Source: Synaphobranchus kaupii
Taxonomy: Eukaryota > Chordata > Actinopteri > Anguilliformes > Synaphobranchidae
Direction: 5' to 3'
Length of the DNA: 64,000 nt
NCBI GenBank assembly: GCA_029718625.1
Contig: CM056380.1
Span: 18,509,923-18,573,922 of the forward strand
Below are positions 36,895 to 46,312 of the stretch, one piece after another. Every line of letters begins with the position of its first letter. Position 1 is the stretch's first letter. The position numbers and the translations under genes were made by a program. The notes beneath the pieces were generated by a model. That model had not been told where the DNA came from and ran no database searches. It was given only the letters and a program-made list of their open reading frames with translations.

Positions 36895-37700
36895 GACAGC
36901 AGCCAGAGCACTAGCGCAGGTTACAGGGAATCCAGGCCGCACAGCGCTAACACAGGTTACAGGGAATCCAGGTCCCACAGCGCTAACACAGGTTACAGGG
37001 AATCCAGGTCCCACATCGCTAACACAGGTTACAGGGAATCCAGGTCCCACAGCGCTAACAGAGGTTACAGGGAATCCAGGTCCCACAGCGCTAACACAGG
37101 TTACAGGGAATCCAGGTCTCACAGTGCTAACACAGGTTACAGGGAATCCAGGTCCCACAGTGCTAACACAGGTTACAGGGAATCTCGGACCCACAGCACC
37201 AATGCAGGTTGCAGGGAATCCAGGCCCCACAGCGCTAACGCAGTTCCCCACAGCGCTAACACAGGTTACAGGGAATCTGGGACCCACAGCGCTAACACAG
37301 GTTACAAGGAATCCAGGCTGCACAGCGCTAACGCAGGTTACAGGGAGTCCTGGCCCCACAGCGCTAACGCAGGTTACAGGGAATCCAGGCCCCACAGCGC
37401 TAACGCAGTTACCCACTGCGCTAAAACAGTTTACAGGGAATCCAGGACCCACAGACTATCATAGTTACCCACAGTGCTAACGCAGGTTAAAGGGAGTCCA
37501 GGTTCCACAGTGCTAATGCAGGTCACAGGGATTCCAGGCCCGACAGGGCTAACACAGTTACCGACAGCGCTAACACAGGTTACAGGGAATCCAGGACCCA
37601 CATCGCTAACGCAGGTTACAGGGAATCCAGGCCACACAGTGCTAACACAGGTTACAGGGAATCCAGGCCACACAGTGCTAATGCAGGTCACAGGGAAACA
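36895..37700. repeat. 36-bp minisatellite, about 22 units
   Basis: The unit GCTAACACAGGTTACAGGGA-ATCCAGGTCCCACAGC has shortened units (CTAACGCAGTTCCCACAG type) near 37240, 37405 and 37555. Frames on both strands stay open (TQVTGNPGPTAL, SANTGYRESRSH, VTCVSAVGPGFP). Since every strand is open, coding is not supported. Confidence 0.95.
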
Positions 37701-37950
37701 GAGCACTTCCTCTTCCTGTGCCACGGTCCCGGGCGAGGCCCCTGGCTGATGAGAATACAGAGCAGCCCCAGGGGAGAGAGACCCCCAGGCTCCAGTGCTG
37801 TATTGAGAGTGGCCCCCATCACCATGACAAAGGCCCATTCACAGAGTGGCAGGGTGAATAGCTGTTTTTGACACGCCGCGCCAGAAATTTCGGAGGCCAT
37901 TTGGAGAGCCTCTGTGAGTTACCTCCCTCCCCAGGCCCGGAATGCGAGCG

Positions 37951-37964
37951 CCCCCCCCCCCCCC
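37951..37964. repeat. Poly-C tract, 14 C
   Basis: A run of 14 C between GCGAGCG and TCTCAT. The surrounding 37701-38386 interval has no supported gene. Confidence 0.9.
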
Positions 37965-38386
37965 TCTCATTTCTCATGAAAGGTGGGTCTGTTTACAGCC
38001 AGGGCACACTTTATTTTTCCTCATTCTTCTGCATTGTCTCCTCGTTTCGCAAAAATAATAAATACAAAAACACTGAAATATACAGAGGCAAGCTGCAGAA
38101 ATGTGTGTCATGGCGACCGTCCAGACAACCCGCATTCTCCACCTTTTTTTTTTTCTTAAGTAGCAGAGCAGTTGCGAATTCTTTGGTACCAGTGACGAAT
38201 AAGGACTGTGATCTCATCAGAAAATGTCCATCAGACCCGAGCCTAAACTATACCTGTCCATCCCACTTCTCAACTCATCGAACTTAAAAAAAAAAATGTC
38301 CCACAATGTTGTTTTCTTTATACTTGTGAGATTCATTCATACATTGAGTGATAACAAAACTGTGTCCCAGCCTGGATGGTGTACAG

Positions 38387-38597
38387 CAGGGGTACTTAAA
38401 TCTGGCCCTCAAAGCCAGTAGTACAGCTGTTTTTCATCCTTCTCCTCTGATCAGCACCGATGTAGACCTGGCTGGGACACCAGGTGTGTGAAATCTCTAG
38501 CCAATCAATGACATGAATCAACAAATTAATTTAGTAGAAAAAAAAACAAAAAAACAGTAGTACTATAGCCATCAAGGGCAAGACTTGAGTATCCCTG
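38387..38597. mobile_element. hAT-type MITE, 211 bp
   Basis: Ends CAGGGGTACTTAAATCTGGC and ...GACTTGAGTATCCCTG are inverted, and internal wording (CAGTAGTAC/GTAGTACTA, ACCTGGCTGGGACACCAGG) is typical of a widespread teleost hAT-derived MITE. The 8-bp flanks do not match well, so the duplication has decayed. Confidence 0.75.
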
Positions 38598-40153
38598 CCC
38601 TATAGAATAAGCCGCTATCAGAACTTTTCTTGTATAAATTCCACTGCAAGTTTAATTACCCAAGTCCATCTCAATAACGTGTGTCTGTGGCCACAGGAGA
38701 GAGGCAGTGCTGTAGCTGCAACCAACCTCTGCTCATGGATACAAACCTGCAACCTTCCAGCATCAAGGTAGGCATGTTTCTCCCAATTTAATAAAGGTAA
38801 ACAGAATAAATGTTCAAAATAGAAATGCATGTAAATATAAAGTGTACTATGAACATAATCAAATTGCACCGTGGAATGTTTTTTTGTTTTTTTTAAACAG
38901 CATGTCTCCCATATTAACACACTCTTGTGAGTATTTAAATTCTTTAGTGTGATCTCCCTATAAGGCAAAGATTGCTGTTTATCCCCCAGTGACGCTCATA
39001 TTTGATGCGCTATAAGGCGCTAAGTCTTATTACAGATGACACAATTACAAGGCCATGTTTTAATGGGACAATCAATGAGTCACAAAATGAAAGTTTAAGC
39101 CTATATCCACACCGCTTCTCGGGTACACCAGGGCATATCTCTCCCACACACAGTGGAGATGTGTTGTTATTTATCTTTGAGGTTGAAAATCTCTCTCTCA
39201 TACCAGCTCATTTCAAGAAGCATTTAATTTATTAGGAAATATTAAAATGCTGTTTCAATGATATACAGCTGTAGTAAATGATCAGTGGTTATACAATATT
39301 ATCAAATTCAGGTTTCCATTTTAGCTCTCAAAAACCATGTACAGAATGGCACAATTGATCAGAAACTGACAATTAATTTGACAACTACAAACCTGAAATG
39401 TTCAATTAAGGCAAAATGCCCATTACGTGTATAATGCTGAGGATTTATCAATATGCCTTTGCAAGCTGCTTACCATTAATTACAATTAGCAAACAAATAT
39501 ATCAGTCTGGCAGGGCCATTTTGCCCTCAGTTAAATGTGCAAACATTCAAGAGTTTAGAGAATGGCCTGAAAGCATTAATTTTCCATAAACCTGATCCAC
39601 CTCCCCTACTCCAGGCACTCATTAAACCGGCAGATATCTCATTTAGATCTAAATTTATTAATAGGCTATAGCGCACAGTCAGATCTAATTTAGTATTCTT
39701 TTAATCTTTTCGTTTTTCCCCCATTAATATTATTTTTCAAATGTGAATGAGATTAAGTTTCTATTTTATAAATTTGGATGCCGTGAGCCACAGTTCAAGT
39801 GAAAGCGACATGACTCTCCCGGGTAGTAACCTTTAGCCTCATCCCAACGGCCCGAATCCACTCGACCTTTATTAGCTTGTCTTTTACGTTAGCCAGGGCA
39901 GGGTGTGCAATGCCAATAGCTAACTATTGTCGTATTTTACTGTAGTAGAATATTATCGTGGTTAAACTGGAAAAAAAAACTAACATGGCTGTCGAAACAA
40001 ATTTCAAAAATGAGAAACTAAACTAATTTCAAAAAAAGTCAGAAATTATCTGAAAATCCACACAGTGAAGTATGATTGAGTCCTACCATCACACTGAAGA
40101 TAACAGAATGGATACGGGTTATTCTATTAGCATAACATTTGTCTTCACATTAA
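38598..40153. other. Mostly unassigned; AT-rich candidate conserved block at 39400-39720
   Basis: The part at 39400-39720 is CpG-poor and has dense homeodomain-like words (CATTAATTACAATTAGCAAA, GCATTAATTTTCC, ATCTAAATTTATTAATAG). It could be a conserved enhancer, an impression only. The rest holds nothing I recognise. Confidence 0.35.
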
Positions 40154-40228
40154 TGTAGCCTACAGTAACGTGAAGACAAATGTTATTCTATTAGCATAAC
40201 ATTTGTCTTCACATTACTGTAGGCTACA
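40154..40228. repeat. Perfect-looking inverted repeat with 11-bp loop
   Basis: Arms 40154-40185 and 40197-40228 (TGTAGCCTACAGTAACGTGA...) are inverse copies with one mismatch over 32 bp. The sequence TTCTATTAGCATAACATTTG is also repeated directly just to the left (about 40120 and 40186), so this is a duplicated fold-back. Confidence 0.9.
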
Positions 40229-40610
40229 TTGCACCTAGTACTTCCATGTGCGCAGTAGGCTATCTACAGTCATGTGAAAAAGTAAGTATGACCTCAAACG
40301 GTAGTCAGTTTTTTTGACATATCTGGAAACAAGTTTATTTTATTTTAATTTCAACTATATTGATAAGGTAAACTAATTCAACAAATGATGCTAAAAAAGT
40401 AAACTTTGGAATTACTTAAGCAATTGAAATGAATATATAATATAAGTATACCCCTACCTACAAATATATTTGATTAAGATTGATGTCTGGTGCACAAAAC
40501 AGGTGTAAATGATTGTCCAATTATTAGATAATTAGATAGCAGAGGTTCTATGCTTACATAAAAACAGACAATTGGTCTGGTTTGGACCTAATGAGGTGTG
40601 TGCTAACATA

Positions 40611-42228
40611 CAGTCAAGCCGGAAAGTCTGCACACCCCTTTCACCTTCTCCACGTTTTATTACGTTACAGACATATTCTACAATAGATTGAGTTCATTTT
40701 TTGTCTCAAAATTCTACACAAAATAGCCCATAATGACAAAGTGAAAACAGGTTTTTAGACAATTGTGCTAATTTATTAAAAATCAAAATGTAAAATATGA
40801 TATGATATGACACCCAAAAGTGAGCTGAGGTGCATTTTGTTTCCACTGATACTGCTTGAGATGTTTCTACAACTTATTTGGGAGTCCACCTGTGATAAAT
40901 TCAATTGATTGGACATGATTGGGGATTGTCAACACCTGCCTATATAAGGTCCCACAGTTGACAGTGCATGTCAGAGCAAACTCCAAGCCATGGGGTCAAA
41001 GGAATTATCTGCAGACCTCAGAAACAGGATTGTGTCAAGGCATAGATCTGGAGAAGGGTACGGAAAAATCTCTGCAGCTTTACAGATCCCAAAGAGCACA
41101 GTGGCCACCGTCATTCGTAAATGGAAGAAGTTTGGAACCACCAAGAATCTTCCTAGACCTGGCCGCCCGGCCAAACTGAGCAATCGGGGAAGACGGGCCT
41201 TGGCCAGGGAGGTGAGCAGGAACCCGAGGGTCACTCTGACAGAGCTCCAGCGTATCCTTGTGGAGATGGGAGAACCTTTCAGAAGATCAACCATCCAGGC
41301 AGCACTCCACCAATCAGGCCTTTATGGTAGAGTGGCCAGACGGAAGACCCTCCTTAGTAAAAGGCACATCACAGCCCGCTTGGAGTTTGCCAAAAGGTAC
41401 CTAGAGGACTCTCAAACCATGAGAATCAAGATTCTCTGGTCTGATGAAACCAAAATTGAACTTTTTGGCCTGAATACCAAGCGTCACGTCTGGAGGAAAC
41501 CAGGCACCGCTCATCACCTGGCTAATACCATCCCTACAGTGAAGCATGGCGGTGGCAGCATCATGATGTGGGGATGTTTTTCAGCAGCGGGAACGGGAAG
41601 ACTAGTCCTGATAGAGGGAAAGATGAATGCAGCTAAGTACACCGAGATCCTTGAAGAAAACCTGCTCCAGAGCGCTCTGGACCTCAGACTGGGGCGAAGG
41701 TTTACCTTCCAACATGACAACGACCCGAAGCACACAGCCAAGAGAACAAAGGAGTGGCTTCGGAGAAAGTCTGTGCATGTCCTTGAGTGGCCCAGCCAGA
41801 GCCCAGACCTGAATCCAATTGAACATCTGTGGAAAGAGCTGAAAATGGCTGTGTACCGACGCTCCCCATCCAACCTGACGGAGCTTGGAAGGATATGCCA
41901 AGAGGAATGGGCAAAAATGTCCAGAAACAAGTGTGCCAAGCTCGTAGCTTCTTTCCCAAGACGCCTTGAAGCTGTAATCGCTGCCAAAGGTGCAGCAACC
42001 AAGTATTAGGCTAAGGGTGTGTACAGATATGTAACCCCTAAATAACCTATTTTTGTCAGTAAAATAAAATTGCATATTTTCTAAAAACCTGTTTTCACTT
42101 CGTCATTATTGGCTATTGTGTGTAGATGTTTGAGGCAAAAAATGAACTCAATCTATTGTAGTATATGTCTGTAACGTAATAAACCGTGGAGAAGGTGAAA
42201 GGGGTGTGCAGACTTTCCGGCTTGACTG
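40611..42228 (+). mobile_element. Complete Tc1/mariner element
   Basis: A 1618-bp element bounded by TA duplications (40609-40610 and 42229-42230). Its ends begin CAGTCAAGCCGGAAAGTCTG, and the inverted ends match over about 150 bp with about 8 mismatches by eye. This is the long-inverted-repeat (IR/DR-like) layout of teleost Tc1 elements. It carries one intact transposase gene and lies inside an older Tc1 relic. Intact frame plus good ends suggest recent arrival. Confidence 0.93.
40990..42009 (+). CDS. Tc1-family transposase, intact, 339 aa
   Basis: This is a cut-and-paste DNA transposase that binds the element's inverted ends and integrates at TA. Residues about 8-50 and 70-120 form the paired-like helix-turn-helix DNA-binding region, with a GRP linker at 58-60 (the GRPR-like motif). 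Then comes a DD34E catalytic domain: Asp152 in WSDET, Asp243 in HDNDPKH, and Glu278 in NPIEHLW, with 34 residues between the last two. The glycine-rich KHGGGS segment is at 185-190. The length equals that of full Tc1 transposases such as Sleeping Beauty (340 aa). The ATG at 40990 opens MGSKELS, typical of the family. No stop or frameshift is visible. It is the only long frame in the window that looks like a functional protein. Activity is inference. Confidence 0.93.
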   Translation: MGSKELSADLRNRIVSRHRSGEGYGKISAALQIPKSTVATVIRKWKKFGTTKNLPRPGRPAKLSNRGRRALAREVSRNPRVTLTELQRILVEMGEPFRRSTIQAALHQSGLYGRVARRKTLLSKRHITARLEFAKRYLEDSQTMRIKILWSDETKIELFGLNTKRHVWRKPGTAHHLANTIPTVKHGGGSIMMWGCFSAAGTGRLVLIEGKMNAAKYTEILEENLLQSALDLRLGRRFTFQHDNDPKHTAKRTKEWLRRKSVHVLEWPSQSPDLNPIEHLWKELKMAVYRRSPSNLTELGRICQEEWAKMSRNKCAKLVASFPRRLEAVIAAKGAATKY

Positions 42229-42236
42229 TATCATGC

Positions 42237-43265
42237 CTTGGTCAAAAGAGCTAGCTGGAGCCCTGAGAAAAAAGATTATTGATTCTCATGACTGGGAGGG
42301 GTTACAAAGCCATTTCAAAGCAGTTTGAAGTACATCATTCAACTGTTCGACGCATCACATCCAAATGGAGAAAATTCCACATCACCGGAAATCTACGCTG
42401 GACAGGCCCCACCAAATTCACTCCAAGAGCTGACCGAAAGATGCTCCTTGAAGTCTCCAAGAACCCAAGGGTAACATCTAAGGACCTACAGACTTCACTT
42501 GCCACAATTAACGTGAAAGTGCATGAGTCAACAATCAGAAATAGATTGCACAAACTTGGCCTACATGGGAGGATAGGAAGGAAGAAGTCCCTGCTCTCCA
42601 AAAAGAATATAAAAGCACGACTGAACTTTGCCAAACAACATCTGGATTAAGTTAAAAACTACTGGGATAATTCACTCTGGACTTCAAAGTTGGAGTTGGT
42701 TGGGCACAATGCAAAACGTCATGTTTGGCGAAGATGCAACACTGTCTTTGAGCAGAAGCACCTCATTCCAACGGTGAAACATGGTGGAGGGGGCGTTATG
42801 GTTTGGGGCTGCTTTGCTGCCTCAGAGCCTGGTAAACTTACCATAATAGATTCAACCATGAATTCAACTTTATACCAGACCATTCTTGAGGAGAATGTGA
42901 GGCCATCAGTTCAGATGCTGAAGCTGAAAAGGTCCTGGATCCTCCAACAGGATAATGATACTAAACATGCAAGCAAATTTTATACATTTATACAGAATGG
43001 CTCAAAAAGAAAAAACGGAGGGTTATGGAATTGCCATGTCAAATTCCAGACCTAAATCCTATCTAAATGCTTTGGGGGGACTTGAAGCAGGCTGTGCATT
43101 CAAGGAAGCCCTCTAACATCACACAATTAAAGCAGTACTGCAAAGAAGAATGGCTGAAAATTCCTCCCAATCGATGTATAAGAGACATATAAGAGACTTA
43201 TAGTCAATTCCAAAAAACGCATAGAAGAGGTTATTGCTGCCAAAGGGGGCGACACCAGTTATTGA
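42237..43265 (+). pseudogene. Decayed Tc1 transposase
   Basis: The N-terminal helix-turn-helix part is readable from 42279 (GRGYKAISKQFEVHHSTVRR...) up to a stop after QHLD at about 42650. The catalytic part continues from 42690 with HAKRHVW-like, KHGGGGVMVWGCF and QQDNDTKH segments, then breaks. The WSDE Asp region is replaced (NSLWTSKLELVG) and the third acidic motif is frameshifted. The tail GLEEVIAAKGG-like coding ends near 43265. It cannot give a full transposase. Confidence 0.88.
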
Positions 43266-43483
43266 AGCCAGGGGTGTACTTACTTTTTCCTCACAGGATA
43301 ATTGCACTTCTGTTGATTTCTGATAAATAAATAATTTAAAAGCATATTTTTTTATGAGTTCCTTTGTTAGACAACCTTTAACAGTAAAAAGTATTGGAAT
43401 AAGGATCAAATGTCCATGTGTCCAAATATGTCTAAAAAGAGACAACTTATCTGGGGGTGTACTTACTTTTTCACATGACTGTA

Positions 43484-44031
43484 TGTAGGCTACCAAACGT
43501 AATGCCATAGTAGCTTGTAAGCTGCTGCAGAGCTTAGACTGGTGAGCTGTTCTATTCTATATATCTGGATATAAGGCTTCTGAGGTTTGGGTGTTATTTT
43601 AAAAAAAATCAGCAATACAGCTGTCCTTCTTAAAGTAGGCTAGAACAAAATGACTAAATAGGCCTATGTGGCTAACATACACAGGACATAATTGATAATG
43701 TTGTGGCATAGGCTATATGAGCTATGGAAAACAAACTACGACGACTTGCAATAATGTCATCTTTGCCCTTAGGCCTATATTGTAGCCTGCAGATTGTATT
43801 GTAGCCATATAGGCTAATGCAGATCATTTTCGCTACAACTAATTATATTGTAATTTCACTTTTGTTCATTAGTATGGGCCGTTGCGCCGTCATTTATAAA
43901 AGGCAACATTTTATAATACGAGTAGGCTATTCATTTGCAAAATCTAGCCTACATCAATTTATGTTCTTCTAAATGTAGGCTAATTTAAAACCCTAACTTT
44001 GGAACTTAATTAAATTTTTTGGCAACAGTAA

Positions 44032-44070
<39 letters not shown>

Positions 44071-44713
44071 ACCTTTTATGTAATGCACCTGTTAGAGAGG
44101 TACTTGTTTTCATCGCCCCCTGTCGGTTATTGTGATTATATAGCCTATATATATTGGACAGTGTTCTCGCTTCGCTGCAAAAAAAAAAACCATTAGCCTA
44201 CTGTTGGCTAATCAACCCCTTGGATCTATCGGTAAAACATCTTGACATCAGTGTATTTTCAGGTTGAACACTGAACCGTTGTCAATACCGTTTTTCCATC
44301 TTGAAATAAAGACACAATAAAAACTTAACCGAGTGTGCAGCCTTTCAGACTACTCTGTGTTTCAGTAATGAATTCAACGCGTTTCCAAAAGCCAAACACT
44401 ATTGTGCATATTTACATATTTACTACCTGGCCGTCGGATTTCATTACAAGAATGTTAGTTTTGGCTTCGTTTTCCAGCTGATAGTTGTTAACATAATGAT
44501 AATATGGTGATGGGAAGCATGGAGGGCGGTTAGGACCATGAGTAGGCTAGATTTCAGCGCACACACGATTTGTTTGTTTAACGGTGCAATGCAGAATTTA
44601 CATTTTTACGAAAAACGTGAATTGATATTCAAAAAGCCTGGAATTTTAAGCAATTCCTAAATAAATGAAGAAAGTAGATTATTTAACATTTTAATGGGAA
44701 TAAAAACTAATTT
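43484..44713. other. AT-rich intron stretch next to the exon
   Basis: Contains a (TTA)n run at 44030-44067 and scattered TAGGCTA words. No supported gene other than the exon to its right. Confidence 0.5.
44030..44067. repeat. (TTA)n microsatellite
   Basis: About 12 uninterrupted TTA units. Confidence 0.95.
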
Positions 44714-44719
44714 ACTTAC
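44714..44719 (-). promoter_or_regulatory. Splice donor of dock3-like intron 1
   Basis: The minus strand reads GTAAGT immediately after the last exon base, a perfect match to the U1-binding consensus. This donor fixes the end of the 37-nt coding segment and its phase. Confidence 0.75.
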
Positions 44720-44756
44720 CAACTCCGATTTTTTCATCTTCTGTCGGTGTCCACAT
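44720..44756 (-). CDS. dock3: First coding exon of a DOCK3-like gene (partial CDS)
   Basis: The minus strand reads ATG then codons for MWTPTEDEKIGV plus one extra nucleotide, followed at once by the splice donor GTAAGT (44719-44714). From memory of the family, vertebrate DOCK3 begins MWTPTEEEKYGV and its first coding exon is very short. DOCK4 has Ile at position 3, so Thr3 favours DOCK3. Two residues differ from my recollection (Asp7 and Ile10). The start is supported by an in-frame TGA nine codons upstream (44781-44783) and an A at -3. DOCK3 is a cytoplasmic Rac guanine-nucleotide exchange factor, mainly neuronal, and these residues lead into its N-terminal SH3 domain. The exon ends in phase 1, which fits a following Val codon split G|TN. 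Exon 2 (the SH3 core) was not seen leftward, so it should lie beyond position 1. A paralogue of the DOCK-B group remains possible because only 12 residues are visible. Confidence 0.8.
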
Positions 44757-44989
44757 GATCCTGGTAAAATTCCCAAGAAATCAAAGCCCGGTTTAGTCGT
44801 TTTCATGGACGAGTATAAGTGAAAGTTACATGAATCGCCCAGATCTCCGAACACACACACACACAGAGCTATATTTCACGGTTTGCAAATAACATAACTG
44901 TTGGAAATAAAAAATGAATTAAGTCGCAATAGAGTTAGATTATTTCGTTTCTAAAACGACACATTTCTCCCTGTTTTGTAGTAGGCTAC
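44757..44989 (-). other. Probable 5' UTR of the dock3-like transcript
   Basis: This lies directly upstream of the MWTPTED start. It has an in-frame TGA at 44781-44783 and an out-of-frame upstream ATG at 44806-44804 whose frame runs across the main start. A possible splice acceptor (a pyrimidine-rich run then CAG) ends at 44898, so the UTR may itself be split. The transcription start cannot be fixed from sequence. Confidence 0.45.
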
Positions 44990-45480
44990 CTTCTTGTCTT
45001 GCAGCGCACAGGCTATAGCCTATAAACTACAGCAGTCCGTAATCTCTGCCTCCCCACTTGTGTGTGAGAATCTTTCCCTCAACGCTATCAATGCAGCAGC
45101 ATCTCCGACCACAGCGAGAATGGAGACAGTTTATTTATTTATTTTTTTCTCTCGTCCGACATTCGCGTCCCCACTCTGTTACTTAAATCGGATACTAGCA
45201 AAGTCTGGCGAACCAAATGCCATTGCAGTCGCAGATTTCCGGAAATATGACGAGTTCATCTCATAGGTAGGCGACTGTGTGGATAAAATGCGTGCCCTTT
45301 TCCCGACTGCGGAACGTCTTGCTGTCTACGGGAGAGTAACGGGTACTGGTTATTCCGATAGCCGCTGCAGCGCCATTTTTGCCCAGTCGCCGTCACATGA
45401 TGCAGACTGTCAAACAGCCCACTGGGCACAGTCTGCAGTCCCCGAATAAAAAGCCAGCTTCGGGACAAGTGTAACAGGCC
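44990..45480 (-). promoter_or_regulatory. CpG-rich putative promoter of the dock3-like gene
   Basis: By hand count there are about 28 CpG in about 490 bp, close to random expectation at this GC content, while the flanks are CpG-poor and AT-rich. It sits 230-720 bp upstream of the start codon, as expected for a CpG-island promoter. No convincing TATA box was identified. Confidence 0.5.
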
Positions 45481-46265
45481 AGTGATAATTTCACTTTAAG
45501 AGCTGCCTTAAGTTATTTTACAGTAGACTATTGCTTGGTTGTGAAAGTGGTATTTTTCAAGCACAAGGCGTCTTTAGTCTATTTTATTTTGTATTAAGCC
45601 ACAATGTAATGAATTCAACTTTTATCATTTTAATTTGTCATGACGGTCCAGTCATGATGTTTCACAATAAATGTATTTTCATGCAAAAGTGAGAGGAATA
45701 CTTTCAAATATTCGCTCAGGTGATACAAGGTGCTTATCGGTTACCAACAAGGACGCTGCACTGCTATATAAACAGACATGTATCCTTCCCAGACCCCTCT
45801 TTACGATAACACTGGAATGAGGGGTTTCGGGTTGGATTAGCCTACATTTTGAACAAAAGAGGAATAAAATTGGGCTAATATGTTTGGTTTAACAATGATG
45901 CAATGCATACCCCGTGGTTGGTTAAATAACCGTCGACGCCTGAGCAGACTGTTATTTTTTGGTCGTAGGTCCTACATAATCTCCACGGTCGATCTGCATC
46001 TTCTAATAATACATTTTCATGGTGTGACGACTGGCCTCTGAATTGATTCAGACTATGTGGCTGTTAGCTCTAGCCACATTCTAATTAATTGCCCTGAACA
46101 CAGTCCTCTACGATATACAGTCCGCTCAATTAATGTTTTTTAAGGTCTTAAGTATTTTTATTGGATGAACAAACCTATTTTACTCTGAGAAAAAATATTG
46201 TCCCCATATGAGAAGACTTAAAGACTTGCAGGGGAATTTTAGGCTTGATTTATTTTTATTTTTTT

Positions 46266-46266
<1 letters not shown>

Positions 46267-46311
<45 letters not shown>
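46267..46311. repeat. (GT)n microsatellite
   Basis: About 22 uninterrupted GT units. The rest of 45490-47820 holds no supported feature. Confidence 0.95.

Positions 46312-46312
<1 letters not shown>

Larger units (their letters stand above)
40267..43481 (+). mobile_element. Older Tc1 element split by a younger Tc1
   Basis: The ends CAGTCATGTGAAAAAGTAAG (40267) and its inverse (to 43481) are flanked by TA at 40265-40266 and 43482-43483. Removing the 1618-bp inner element and one TA leaves about 1.6 kb, the normal Tc1 length. The insertion falls between the 5' end and the transposase start. Confidence 0.88.
1..44719 (-). other. Probable start of dock3-like intron 1
   Basis: Everything left of the GTAAGT donor should be intron if the exon call is right. 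DOCK3 is known in vertebrates for a very long first intron, and no minus-strand open frame here resembles the DOCK3 SH3 exon. The interval is dominated by transposon relics and minisatellites, listed separately. Confidence 0.6.

Noticed and set aside
36745..37838. Possible VNTR-coded protein (TQVTGNPGPTAL repeats)
   Set aside because: Both strands and several phases are open; units of other lengths interrupt the frame; no conserved non-repeat domain flanks it.
1..44700. Search for exon 2 of the dock3-like gene on the minus strand
   Set aside because: No minus-strand frame reads like the DOCK3 SH3 segment. I conclude it lies outside the window, rather than forcing a match.
44657..44860. 67-codon minus-strand frame across the exon as the real protein
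   Set aside because: It begins at a GTG, not ATG, and is out of frame with the MWTPTED start; the DOCK3-like frame with its exact donor explains the locus better.
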